DNA from: Tubulanus polymorphus
Lineage: Eukaryota > Nemertea > Palaeonemertea > Tubulaniformes > Tubulanidae
Assembly (NCBI RefSeq): GCF_964204645.1
Contig: NC_134028.1
Span: forward strand, 23,782,153 to 23,846,152
Reading direction: 5' to 3'
Length of the DNA: 64,000 nucleotides
How positions within the stretch are numbered: the first letter of the stretch is position 1; each line of letters opens with the position of its first letter. Below, piece after piece: positions 10,023-21,598 of this stretch. Under the pieces are notes generated by a model. It was not told the DNA's origin and made no database searches. It saw only the letters and a list, made by a program, of their open reading frames with translations. The position numbers and the translations under genes are program-made.

Positions 10023-10506
10023 TAGCACCGTAGATATTTAACTAAATTTAGTCTAAATTAACAGAGCATTTTTAGGTCTAGTTATGAATTCTATTTCTTA
10101 TTTTACAAATATTGTCTTATTTTCATCGATGTTACTAAGGGGGCAGGATGACAATCAGTTTTGGAGTGTCGGACTGTTTGTTTGTTTTAGAAATGTACTT
10201 GAAGTGTCAGTCAGTTTGTATTGTTTTGATAACTGCCTTCTGGTCTCTGCCACCCTTGGTGTCTTATGTAATAGTATCCTGGTGGAAAATTTGTTGAAAG
10301 AAATCAGAGATTCGAGTTGTAGCTTTTGAGCGGGTTGGATGTCCAGCCTAGTCTCTCCGATATATCCAAGAAAATAAAGTGAAATTTAAGTTAAGTTTGA
10401 GTTTGAAGTTTTAAGAACGCTTTCTCGTCGTTGCTTCCTGATCGTCGACTTAAGGATTTTTTACGTAGTTACCCTGGGCTTGCGAGGCGGAAATCTCAGG
10501 GTGCTA
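10023..10506 (+). repeat. 3' long terminal repeat
   Basis: 484 bp, the same as the repeat at 7620-8103 apart from about two substitutions (GGATGG to GGATGA, and CTAAGG to CTCAGG near the 3' end). Confidence 0.85.
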
Positions 10507-10930
10507 CATATGTATAGCTTATGAAAAAATGAGCATCCTATGATCATTTCACGCCGGTAGCCATATTTTTCATACTTTTCTCGCCGACTAAAGAGAATTT
10601 TGAAAAAAATTGTATGTTCACTATTGTCATCGTATGTACAATTTTGCATCTATATTAAATTCAAGCTTTACGAAACGTCGCTTTAAACAAACCGGCAAAC
10701 CAGAGTACCACCCGTACAGAAGATAGCTTCGCGTCTGCGGGAAATGCTATTGACGGTAATACTGATACGAGATATTACTCCGGAATTGTAGTCACACCGC
10801 AGCATCAGTTCCCGGGGCTCTCTGGTGGATGGTTGATTTACAGGCTGTTTACGAAGTCAAGGCTTGTTGGATAGAGAGAAAGCTCGTAAGTTATTTGAAA
10901 TGAAATATGGAAAAAATTTCTGAAAATCAT

Positions 10931-11154
10931 AGGCGTTTTTACGAGCATCTGATTTTTGCGATTTGGCGATTTGATTTCCAAGATGGCGGCACCGGGTAGT
11001 TCATAACGATACAATTTTTTCTCAACGTCGCCATATTTATGTCATGTGATTAGCCAAATCCATCGACATTTTTACGAACGTTCGATTCGATCGCACGATC
11101 GGAGCAAATCGTTCACGAAATCGATCGCAAAAATCGGATGCTCGTAAAAACACG
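10931..11154. mobile_element. MITE in lectin B intron 2
   Basis: About 220 bp, absent from the same intron of copy A. Terminal inverted repeats of 27 bp with one mismatch begin GTTTTTACGAGCATC at 10935 and end with GATGCTCGTAAAAAC at 11151. The flanking intron sequence resumes exactly where copy A does (ACATTTAACAGATC), although six bases of A (TTAATT) are missing. It contains a CCAAGATGGCGGC motif. Family not identified. Confidence 0.8.
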
Positions 11155-12090
11155 ACATTTAACAGATCACGAGAAAGTTTATACAGCGGTAGGAAGTGTT
11201 GAATAATTGCTTAGAACTTTGTTTACTATGAAAGTGAGGAAAGAAAATAATTGATTTCACTAATAGGGCGAAAACGTTAATTGGGTCCACCGAAACACAT
11301 TTATAATTGTTTGTATCATGTCGGATATTCGCATTGTTTTGATTCCGGTTCATTAAACTGGCCATAACTAAACTCCATTTGTTAATCGAATATTTCCATA
11401 AGATTTTTTAGCCGAGCGACTTGGAAACTCTACGATTATTGTCTAGGGAGCGTTACGAGTAATTTAGAACACGTTGACCCGTCCTCCGTCTGCGCGTTTC
11501 AAAGTAAATCTATGAAAGCGAGTGAAATGAAAGAATTTGACTGTACAATAACTGGACGCTATGTAACTGTCACAAAACCCGAAGGTTCAGCTGTGACTCT
11601 GTGTGAGGTCTACGTCTGGGCCAGTGACGGTAAAGTATCATTGAATGCAATAGACAAACTGATAGAAAATATATAATTTTGATGGGTTTCGTTATAAAAG
11701 TGAATCTCTTTTTTCAGGGCCTTTGTCGCTGTATTCCACTGAAGGTTCATTCAATCTGATATGTTGCAAAAATCTTGTGCAACATTTTCAATGTTTTTTT
11801 GAAGTGTTTGTCTCTCGCCAAGTTGCAGGAATGAATCATTCATCATTGGTTTTGCTATTTCAGATACGTATGAGATATACACACACGTTGACGTTATTGA
11901 ACCTGAACCTTGCTATGTAATGGCGAACCCACGTGACGACTGTGTTTTCAAGTGTAACGTGGATAAACGTTGCGAGTCTGCGCTCGTGAAAGACAACTGG
12001 TGTAGACTTTATTCCAGTTCCGTTAAAATAAAAAATATCGCTTCATCAAACGGAATATTATACACGACACTAACACCGATTATATTGTAA

Positions 12091-12546
12091 ATCATTTTGG
12101 GAGATCGTGTGTAAAACGACTGTTGATCTTAAGATAAAATATATATGTAGGGATACCTTGTAAAGATTATGAAGCACGTGTCTGAGTGATACATTCTGTT
12201 TTATTCGCGTGTGTATAATGAAACAAGTTCGTTTTTTTTTATTACGGCACTTATTAAATAACCAGGACTTAATTTCATTAGTTCTTTGGTTGCAATTTGA
12301 TTTTAGGGTTACAACTTGGAAATGAACTTATTAAACTATGCGTCCAAGCTTTAACTAACAAACCGTGGAACTGGATAATTGACTTGCCACCTGAAATGAC
12401 GACACGTTTGTGTTTGAAGATATTAATAATTTAACACTTTTTGATAGCAATATCGGCTACCATAACGCGAGAAATATCAGTCCAGCAGCAATATCTGCCT
12501 ATCGTCACTGAACTCAGCAGTAGTTGATGTGAATAGAGGCGACACA
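12091..12546. other. Spacer between lectin B and C, including the C promoter block
   Basis: The 3' flank of B (12091 to about 12400) reappears near-identically after the relic exon at 14741. The last 130 bp before the copy C start matches the segment before copy D at about 15530-15658. No gene is seen. Confidence 0.6.
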
Positions 12547-14531
12547 ATGAGCCGAAAGATGATAAGTTATATTTTACCATTCACATTAATCGTTGTATAC
12601 ATTCAAGGTTTAAGTAAGTACCGAAGCGAAGCTCTGTGTTGTGATGTGATTTTTCTTTCGAAAAAAAATCTGTTTTCTTTAGAAAAAGATGGCGATGAAA
12701 TTTGTATTGAATAAAATGTACTTGAGACATATTTTGCAACTTGAAGAAAACTAGATGCTTGATCGCCATTTGATAAGATATTTGTTACGGAAAGTGTACA
12801 CCCTAACCGCCCGGTATTCGTACATCTCTTTGACCTCAGTTGTTTATATTTGAATACCGATAACGCCTGCCTCTTGTCAGTTTCGCTTGCCCGGTAAGTG
12901 CGAGATTTCTGATGCCGATGATTGTCGTGTATTATGTATAATTTATGTAACTAATTATGAATTTATATTCGTACTTTGATAATCCAAATAAATCAAATCA
13001 AATTGCCCGGTAAGTGCGAGATTTCTGATGCCGATGATTGTCGTGTATTATGTATAATTTATGTAACTAATTATGAATTTATATTTGTACTTTGATAATC
13101 CAAATAAATCAAATCAAATCAAATTGTTTTCCACCCAACGCAAATTTCTTAATTTTCTATATCTCTTGACTGCAAATTGGTTTATGATATTGCGCGGCTT
13201 TCGGCTGTGATATAACATATTATTGCATTTGCAGCACGCTTGGTCTCCATCAGTGTTTCAATTTTCTGCTGCAACTTTGTATGATTCTGTTTTGTTCATT
13301 TCAAGCCTTACGTAATGTCGCTTTGAATAGACCGGCATATCAAAGTACCACCTATGCAGATGCGGGAAGGGCTGTTGATGGTAATAACAATACTCGGTTC
13401 GGCGATGGTAGTTGTAGTTGCACCAAACCATCTCGCAAATTTATCTGGTGGATGGTTGATTTACAGGCTGTTTATGAAGTTAAGGCTGTTACGTTGCTGA
13501 ATAGAGGAGATTGTTGTGGTATGTAATCTGATATAAAATTCTGCAGACATAATTTTAACTGAGTAAATAATGCTCAGAATAATGACAGTGCGATAAAGTA
13601 AGTGCTAAAAAAGGCTTCAGATTTGCACAGAGATTCACTTTCAATTAGGGAAATGGTCGCAGTCATGTTTTTTTGTCGTTTGTGTTTCGTATGAGTTAAA
13701 TCAAAACGGTCGATGTGGATGTTTTATTCAGTTTGATTTAAATCTATCGTCAAAATGAATCAACTATTTGCGTTGCATAGCAAAAATAGTTAGTGATAAT
13801 AAATAATCATTGTGGATTCTATTTTTGTCTACAGCCCAGCGACTCGAGAACTTTAAGATTATTGTATCTAGAGAAAACGTCACGAGTAATCTAGAACACG
13901 TTGACCCGTCCTCCGTCTGCGCGTTTCAAAGTGAATCTATGAAAGCGAGTGAAAAGAAACAATTTGACTGTACAATAACCGGACGCTATGTAACTGTCAC
14001 AAAACCCGAAGGTTCAGCATTGACTCTCTGCGAGGTCTACGTCTGGGCCAATGACGGTAAAGTATCATTGAATGCAATAGACAAACTGATAGAAAATATA
14101 CAATTTTGATGGGTTTCGTTATAAAAGTGAATCTCTTTTTTTCAGGGCCTTTGTCGATGTATTCCACTGAAGGTACATTCAATCTGATATGTTGTAAAAA
14201 TCTTGTTTCTGTTTTAACATGGTGCAACATTTTCAATGTATTTTTGAAGTGTCTCTCGTCAAGTTGCAGGAATAAATCATTCATCTTTGATTTTGCTATT
14301 TCAGATACGTATGAGATATACACACACGTTGACGTTATTGAACCTGAACCTTATTCTGTAATGGCGAACCCACGTGACGACTGTGTTTTCAAGTGTAACG
14401 TCGATAAACGTTGCGAGTCTGCGCTCGTGAAAGACAAATGGTGTAGACTTTATTCCAGTTCCGTTATAATCAAAAACATCGCTACACCAAACGGAATATT
14501 ATACACCACACTTACACCGACCATATTGTAA
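12547..14531 (+). CDS. Secreted F-type lectin, copy C, 5 exons
   Basis: Exons 12547-12613, 13306-13518, 13835-14056, 14146-14172 and 14305-14531 join to 756 nt (251 aa plus stop), all introns phase 1. The signal peptide MSRKMISYILPFTLIVVY differs in sequence from the A/B type. The lectin domain keeps NRGDCCAQRL, matching the R-x-D-x4-R part of the F-type fucose site. The upstream His is replaced (CSCT instead of CSHT), and the intervening loop is five codons shorter than in copy A. The 27-nt micro-exon and the PAN/apple-like terminal exon (CVFKCNVDKRC, KWCRLY) are intact. It is probably an extracellular recognition protein; ligand specificity cannot be predicted. Confidence 0.82.
12887..13118. 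repeat. 116-bp tandem duplication with retroelement-like tail
   Basis: Two 116-bp units begin at 12887 and 13003 in intron 1 of copy C. Each ends AATAAATCAAATCAAAT, a short-repeat tail like those of LINE/SINE 3' ends. A third copy of the body lies in intron 1 of lectin D at about 16614-16706. Confidence 0.7.
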
Positions 14532-14740
14532 ATCATTTTGGGAGACTGCTGTTTGCCGGTCAATTCAATCCAATTCAATTATCGATATATTCAGATCCAA
14601 AATAACTTTATTGATCCTTGATATTATATAATTTATATGATATTATTTATTGTCGAAAATGTTAAGCAATGTATATGTTATTTTTCAAGGCGTCAAGAAA
14701 CTTTCAAGCTTTTTTATACCGTGCTCCACTGCATATTAAC

Positions 14741-14794
14741 ATCGCTTCATCAAACGGAATATTATACACGACACTAACACCGATCATCTTGTAA
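14741..14794 (+). pseudogene. Relic of a lectin terminal exon (3' end only)
   Basis: The last 54 bp of exon 5 (ATCGCTTCATCAAACGGAAT onward to a TAA) reappear here, followed by about 300 bp of copy-B-type 3' flank up to roughly 15090. The preceding 200 bp is copy-A/C-type flank. The junction is a scar of unequal crossing-over that removed the rest of a lectin gene. Confidence 0.75.
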
Positions 14795-15658
14795 ATCATT
14801 TTGGGAGATCGCGTGTAAAACGACTGTTGATCTTAAGATAAAAGATATATGTAGGGATTCCTTGTAAAGATAATGAAGCCCGTGTCTGAGTGATACATCT
14901 GAGTGATACATTGTGTTTTATCCGCGGGTGTATAATGAAACAAGTCCGTTGTTTTTATTACCGCACTTATTAAATAACCAGGACTTAATTTCATTAGTTC
15001 TTTGGTTGCAATTTGATTTTAGGGTTACAACTTGGAAATGAACTTATTAAACTATGCGTCCAAGCTTTAACTAACAACGGTGGAACTGGATCATTTTGTT
15101 ATTGTATTCTAACACGAATTTCTGTACCTTGTAAAAAAAAATCATCATTACGTAAATCATAACATAGTGTTTTAATATCAAAGTTACCCACGTACGTGAG
15201 CAGTTACCTAGCTCGTTCGGAGGAAAGTCTGAAGATGTAAATGATTATGGATAGCGGGGTAGGATTGTTCATTCTTATTCAGTGAAAATGTTTAGATTGC
15301 TCATTATTTTTGGACGCGCTGTATCAGCCATGTTCAACTCTGTACAACACCCACGTACGTAAAGGTTGCGTATTTTCGAAATGTTCAAATTTTCGGCTTT
15401 GAAAATGACCTTGAAATATGAAATAAATGATTACACAATTAGTGTTTAAAAGTGCAAAAAGTGCATTTGTACCGCAGCAATCTATTCTTCCTTGCCACTA
15501 TAGAAATGACGTCTCACTTGTGTTTGAAAATATTAATAATTTAACACTTTTTGATAGCAATATCGGCTACCATAACGCGAGAAATATCAGTCCAGCAGCA
15601 ATATCTGTCTGGATCGTCACTGAACTCAGCAGTAGTTGATGTGAATAGAGGCGACACA

Positions 15659-18241
15659 ATGAGCCGAAAGATGATAAGTTATATTTTACCATTCACATTA
15701 ATCGTCGTATACATTCAAGGTTTAAGTAAGTACCGCGGCGAAGCTCTGTGTTGTGATGTGATTTTTCTTTCGAAAAAAATCTGTTTTCTTTAGAAAAAGA
15801 TGGCGATGAAATTTGTATTGAATAAAATGTACTTGAGACATATTTTGCAACTTGAAGAAAACTGGATGCTTGATCGCCATTTGATAAGATATTTGTTACG
15901 GAAAGTGTACACCCTATAACGTTCGGTATTCGTACATCTCTTTGACCTCAGTTGTTTATATTTGAATTCCGATAACGCCTGCCTCTTGCAGGGCCGTCGG
16001 AACAGGGGCGGCCAAAGCCATCCACTTTTTTGCTTAACACAAATTTTTTCAAAAGCACGCTGTACCGCGTAGCAGCTCGTCGTTCTCTGTACTAAGTGGT
16101 TGGCTCCCGACTTCTCATCCTTCTGTGAATGAGACAGTGAAATGGCCCCAAAACGCATCTCCGGCGATTGAATTTTCAAAATTTTTCTAGTGGAGGGCCT
16201 CCAGACCACCCTTTAGAAATAAGCCTCGCCACTGAAAAATTCCTTCCGACGGCTCTGCGTCAGTTTCGCCTTCCCAAATCGTGTGAGATTTCTGATGCCG
16301 ATTTGCTGAATATTTTGATGTTCACATTTGTGACATCTTCCACAGACTTTATGAAAGATCTATAGTAATTTAGTGTACTTAGAAATTCCTGATCCTCTGC
16401 CCTGAAAATGGATTTAAATATTTGATCTGTTTTTGGAAACTCGGAAATAGAAATATTGTTTAATCAATTCGCTGTATCCTTTTAATATCCAATCAGCATT
16501 GTTCTATCATTCACAATTTTCTTGTTTTCATATGTATTTGTGATTGAACGTCTGCTCCAGGACCTCGGCTTCACGATCATAGAATACAATACATATAATG
16601 ATTTACGAGGTCCTGATGATTGTCGTGTATTATGTATAATTTATGTAACTAATTATGAATTTTTATTTGTACTTTGATAATCCAAATAAATCAAATCAAA
16701 TCAAATTGTTTTCCACCCAACGTGAATTTCTTAATTTTCTATATCTCTTGACTGCAAATCGGTTTATTGATATTGCGCGGCTTTCGGCTGTGATATAACA
16801 TATTATCGCATCTGCAGCACGCTTGGTATTCTTTAGTGTTTCAATTTTCTGATGCAACTTTGTATGATTATGTTTTGTTCATTTCAAGCCTTACGTAATG
16901 TCGCTTTGAATAGACCGGCATATCAAAGTACCACCTTTGCCGATGCGGGAGGGGCTGTTGATGGTAATACCAATACTCGGTTCGGCGCTGGTAGTTGTAG
17001 TAGCACCGAAGGGTCTCCCAGATTTATCTGGTGGATGGTTGATTTACAGGCTGTTTATGAAGTTAAGGCTGTCACGTTGCTGAATAGAGGAGATTGTTGT
17101 GGTATGTAATCTGATATGAAATTCTGCACACATAATTTTTACTGATTAAATAATGCTCAGAAAAAATGACAGTGCGATAAAGTGAGTAAGTACTAGAAAT
17201 AGCTTCAGATTTGCACACAGATTCCCAAAAACTTAACTGCACTTTCAATTAGGGAATTGGTGAACCGGTAACAACGACTGGTATTCAGACTAGGAAATGG
17301 TCGCAGTCATGTTTTTGACGTCTGTGTTTATTATGAGTTAATTCAAAAAGGTCGATGTGGATGTTTTATTCGGTTTGATTTAAATCTATCGTCAAAATGA
17401 ATCAACTATTTGCGTTGCATAGACAAAATAGTTAGCGATAATAAATAATCATTGTAGATTCAATTTTTGTCTACAGCCGAGCGACTCGGGAACTTTAAGA
17501 TTATTGTATCTAGAGAAAACGTTACGAGTAATTTAGAACACGTTGACCCGTCCTCCGTCTGCGCGTTTCAAAGTGAATCTATGAAAGCGAGTGAAATGGA
17601 AGAATTTGACTGTACAATAACTGGACGCTATGTAACTGTCACAAAACCCGAAGGTTCAGCTGTGGCTCTCTGTGAGGTCTACGTCTGGGCCAGCGATGGT
17701 AAAACATCCTATTATGCTATATGTATTGCGTAATGAGATAAAAAATGCATCTTCATCAAGAAATGCGATTCGGGTATTCTCTAATTCGTTTTTCGTTTCA
17801 AAAGTGAATTTCTTTTTGTTTTCAGAACCGTCGTCGCTGTATTCCGCTGAAGGTATATCAAATCGTTATTTTGTTTAGAAAAAATCTTGTTTCTTTTTGA
17901 ATATGATTCGTGGATGAGCCTTGTTTAACCTTGTGTAGAATAAATACGAGGCGAATAAAATAGAACTTCAGGTTAACCGAGTCAAAAATCCATTTATCGT
18001 TTTTACTTTTTCAGATACGTATGAGATATACACACACGTTGACGTTATTGAACCTGAACCTTACTCTGTAATGGCGAACCCACGTGACGACTGTGTTTTC
18101 AAGTGTAACGTCGATAAACGTTGCGAGTCTGCGCTCGTGAAAGACAAATGGTGTAGACTTTATTCCAGTTCCGTTAAAATCAAAAACATCGCTTTATCAA
18201 ACGGAATATTATACACGACACTAACACCGACCATATTGTAA
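15659..18241 (+). CDS. Secreted F-type lectin, copy D, 5 exons
   Basis: Exons 15659-15725, 16889-17101, 17477-17698, 17826-17852 and 18015-18241 join to 756 nt (251 aa plus stop). It is the closest relative of copy C, with the same signal-peptide type and the same exon lengths. The lectin domain reads NRGDCCAERLGNF (R-x-D-x4-R retained) with CSST replacing the CSHT histidine motif. The micro-exon reads EPSSLYSAE and the terminal cysteine-rich exon is near-identical to the other copies, which suggests gene conversion at the 3' end. Intron 1 contains extra sequence absent from C, including a 10-bp inverted repeat (CAGGACCTCG near 16558 and its complement near 16605). Confidence 0.82.
16614..16706 (+). 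repeat. Retroelement 3'-tail-like repeat
   Basis: A single copy of the unit found twice at 12887-13118, ending AATAAATCAAATCAAATCAA. Confidence 0.55.
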
Positions 18242-18765
18242 ATGATTTTGGGAGATCGTGTGTGTAAAACGACTGTTGATCTGCAAACAACGATAAGTAG
18301 GGATTCCTGACAAAGATTATGAAGCGCGTGTCAGAGTAATCTCGGTTCAAGTAACGTATTTCGGTGAAAATGAGATCGAAATTGAATAATTATTCAGATG
18401 AATTAATGCAACAGCAAACTTTATTTCATGTCTAATTGTTAAGTTCTGTCCGAGTACATGGAAACAACGATCAAAAATAAATAAACTTTAATACGATGTA
18501 CAGATATCATATATCACTGCCACATTACAGCAATAAATACTGAAGTCAAACTATCAGCTTTTGTCCAAACGAAAATACTGAAGGTTCAAATAGTCTTAGA
18601 CGTATCGGTTCTGATTTTACAAAGGACAAGTACAGATTTGTGGAACACGATATTGAGTACATTGTACTTAAAATTATTACCATAAAAAGTTCTACTAATG
18701 TCGATGAAAATAACAATATAATCTAAGAAGATTACAAGTTAAGAAGGAAGAAGCATATGAAGGCA

Positions 18766-21047
18766 TCATAAACAGCTGATGGCGGACTGAAACTGAGGGA
18801 GGGCGTTGCATTGCTTCATCCATTTTTTCACGTTAGACGGCGCAGATTCAGCTTGATTCGATTGGTGGATCGCCGACCATGTGACTATATCAGCCAATGA
18901 AAACTCCTCGCCGACGAGATAACGAGATTTACCGAGTTTCACGTTCAATGTTCGAATCGCCGACGCCTTCTCCTTACCGGAACCGGTCACGATTTGACCG
19001 GCCAACTCGAGGCACGTATCGATCTCGGTCGCTGTGACGATGTCCGATGAATCGTCGTCGTAGATCGATAGCAGGCGTCCGATGTATCGCGCGATGTTAA
19101 CTTCGCCGCAAATCAATGATTGCGAATGAGCGTTTACCATCATCGACGGGCCGTGCTTCACTACAATTAACACACAGAAACACAACATTAAACAGAGCTT
19201 CGTTTCAGACTAAGATAATAAACCAGTTGATAAGAAATGCTGAATAAAATTCATATTCAGTCAGACTTGCTTAACCCATTCGTTGCAAACATGGTTGAAT
19301 TGTGGTGGCTGGGATCAGGTCAAAAAAATTAAAACAATCTTAATAAAAGATAACCATATATCAGATATTCTTCGATCGTGTTTACTTATAATAGCTAGAA
19401 TTATTATTTCTAGATTCCGACCACCACCAGAATACGACAGCAAAGCACATGCAATGAGCCCATCACCTGCCGGCCAACCCCAACCGGCCAACCCCAAACT
19501 AATAGCGAAAGTTCAAAATTGACCAATGAGCATTGAAAATGAAGCTGAGTTTTTTCAAACTGCCAGCCAATCATTCCCATGTGTGAGAAGAGTGCAAATA
19601 TCTAACTATAAAGGATCAGCTACAAGATAAGTCGTAGCAGAACCAGAACTGAGATATTCAATACTAGCGGCAAACAAGTTCATTCCCAGTAGTTGGGGGC
19701 AATCATCAATAATACATCATCTCTCAAGAGAGATGACTGGTAATGTGACATGTTCACACGTACTTTCTTTCCAAATCAGCGTTAACGCCACCTCATGATC
19801 CAATCTAGAACTACCGTTTGCTACGAACAAATCGTTGAATTTCGCCAATGAAGCCGAATCGTTGATCGATGAATGCAGATGACTGGCAGTTAATACTCGA
19901 CACCTAGTCTTCATCAGTTCGTAAAGTATGCACAGCGACAGCGGTCGCGATGAAGGGCTACAGTTGATGACAATATCTTCAATAACGCCTTTGTTTGTCT
20001 GTAAAATGAGCAGAATCTATTAACACAGTTACCTCAACTCGAACGGATCACGGCGAAAAATAATTTTTGTCCAAATTTGAACGAAATTCGTACAAAACTG
20101 AAAAAGCTATTCTCTAGTTTTAGTAATGCAAGGGCCATTACTTTACGGAGAATACCAGTTGTGCCAAAAATGTTTTAAGTGATAATATATCGAGATATTA
20201 TCCCACAATAGCGACGAAAAACAAAGTCCGAAAATGGTTACTAGAGCTAGTAGTAGTTTAGTAGTTTATCCAAGGTTTCTAATTGTCGATTTCAGGAATA
20301 CTGAATATGACTGATTATATTATTGTCACAACACGGATCTAGTGTTTTATCAATGGTGAGAATGTAAAGTGAGTTAAGTAAAACTTTTGCATCGGGATAT
20401 TTTACCGCCTGATCTCTTCACCATGTCAAAATCTTATTTGTACAACTATTTTTCATAATTCAGAAAACAGCTGACTATAGGCCCTAATACTCACCAGTTT
20501 CAGCGGTTTCGTATTACTGGCTTTTACCAAGCCACCACTTGTACTGCCTGCTGTTTTTGAAGATAGAGCATCAACGTCCTTCTGTAGCTGTTTCAACTTC
20601 GCTAAAACGTCACATTGGCGTTTCTCCAACTTCTCAATTTCACTTCCAGTATCCTGTAGAATGGAATAAAAACATAAATCATATGTCCCAATTTTGTAGA
20701 AGTGTTTGTTAAGTAAGGCATGCATTGAAACGTTTATTCGTTCTGTTACCATGATAACAAACGCCCAATTAATTCAAATTAACTTAATGTAACAATCGCA
20801 TTCGCAAATAGCTGAACGAAAAAAGATTAATCACCGGCAGGTGCTGCCACCACACCCAGACCGGCTATTTGATTATCACATTTTTAAGCGTATTTCACAC
20901 CTGTATGTTCATTAAGCAGCTAGATTGTAGAGAAGGTAATTTGTACATGCAATCTGGTAAGTCTAATGCCCCTAAAGGCTTCATAACGGGTGGTAATCTG
21001 TACATAACCGAAACAGGTCCGTTTTGAGTAACGCAGCCAGTCGCCAT
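18766..21047 (-). CDS. AIMP2: AIMP2, multisynthetase complex scaffold (p38)
   Basis: Four minus-strand exons (20901-21047, 20495-20653, 19764-19998, 18766-19160) join to 936 nt, 311 aa plus stop; human AIMP2 is 320 aa. The N-terminus carries the family MYRLP/CMYKLP motifs that hold lysyl-tRNA synthetase. Exon 2 is a coiled coil (EIEKLEKRQCDVLAKLKQL) used for AIMP1/ArgRS contacts. Exon 3 is thioredoxin-like (SLCILYELMKTRCRVLTASH, TLIWK). Exon 4 is the GST-C-like domain (GEVNIARYIGRLL, LVGEEFSLADIVTWS). It is a non-enzymatic cytosolic scaffold of the aminoacyl-tRNA synthetase complex. The start codon sits in CAAGATGGCG, a YY1-type site. Head-to-head with USP22, 551 bp apart. A minus-strand AATAAA lies near 18420. 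Confidence 0.93.
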
Positions 21048-21052
21048 CTTGC
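21040..21052 (-). promoter_or_regulatory. YY1-like motif over the AIMP2 start codon
   Basis: The minus strand reads CAAGATGGCGACTGG, with the initiator ATG inside. It matches the known YY1/translation-initiator element (AAnATGGCnGC type). AP5Z1 has the same arrangement. Confidence 0.5.
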
Positions 21053-21598
21053 CAACCTAAAAGACCACATTCGACGCCCGAAATACCGATTTGCTATAAA
21101 AGGTTACTTGCTCAAAATATCAAGCTGCGACACCCATTTCATATAGAAATAATGAATTGATAAGGTATTGTTTGTAGGGAATATAATTGGTTAGTATTTC
21201 AATAGATACAACTCACCTATGGTGGTTTCATCAAAAAATGTTAATTTTTTTGGTATTTTTTCCTAATTTTCGAATTAGTACCTTAATAGCAGTATTATCA
21301 ATCTTAATCTTGTTTATGTGTTTAAATGCAATTTTTTTGTTTTTGTTTTCTTGCAGTAAACGTGTGCCAATAAATATAAATTGAATTGAGATCGAACCGG
21401 AAGTATCAGCAGCTAATTGGATGCGCAATTGGTGTTTGTTTTGGAGGCTGTTTGCGCAGTTCATTGTTATTGACCACGCTGCTGACAGCGCCGCGCTGAC
21501 AGTACTCTCACATGCACACCTCGAGCTAGCTAGCTGGAAATGAGTAATAAATCGAAAACGACTCGTCTATTAGTTGGTGCACCACGACGAGCAGTGGC
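21048..21598. promoter_or_regulatory. Shared AIMP2/USP22 intergenic promoter region
   Basis: 551 bp separates the divergent start codons and must contain both 5' UTRs and promoters. No TATA box is obvious near either gene. Confidence 0.5.

Larger units (their letters stand above)
7620..10506 (+). mobile_element. Young non-autonomous LTR element with zinc-knuckle ORF
   Basis: Two 484-bp direct repeats (7620-8103 and 10023-10506) bound a 1.9-kb interior. By eye they differ at only two positions, so insertion is very recent. Each repeat starts TAGCACC and ends GGTGCTA. A candidate tRNA primer site (TGGTGGAGGACCCGGG) begins at 8108 and a polypurine tract (10000-10020) abuts the right repeat. The interior carries a single ORF with a CCHC knuckle and no protease, RT or integrase, so it must be mobilised in trans. 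The layout resembles gag-only terminal-repeat elements (TR-GAG) described in plants. Exact ends and target duplication cannot be fixed because the flank is an ATGTA-rich repeat. Confidence 0.85.
7386..12090 (+). pseudogene. F-type lectin, copy B, pseudogene
   Basis: All five exon equivalents are present: 7386-7452, 10666-10885, 11412-11629, 11718-11744 and 11864-12090. Exon 2 is 8 bp shorter than in copy A, through a 1-bp loss in the TCCGG..TGTAGTC stretch and a larger loss before GATAGAGA, which shifts the frame. Exon 3 has lost 4 bp and meets an in-frame TAG in the IIVSR region. The exon 1 donor is weakened from GTAAGT to GTTAGT. Exons 4 and 5 remain intact. Intron 1 contains a 2.9-kb LTR element and intron 2 a MITE. 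Exon 1 is of the same type as copy A (MSGNTEMC), so A and B are sister duplicates. No functional product is expected. Confidence 0.85.

Noticed and set aside
7681-10329. Two identical 81-codon frames (starting MNSISYFTN) as paired genes
   Set aside because: They lie at the same place in the two LTRs of one element and have no homology; they are a by-product of LTR duplication.
7620-10506. Full autonomous retrovirus-like element
   Set aside because: No protease, reverse transcriptase, RNase H, integrase or envelope sequence in the 1.9-kb interior.
13997-14323. 108-codon minus frame across lectin C exons 3-4
   Set aside because: It is antisense to real exons and equivalent frames recur in the paralogues for that reason.
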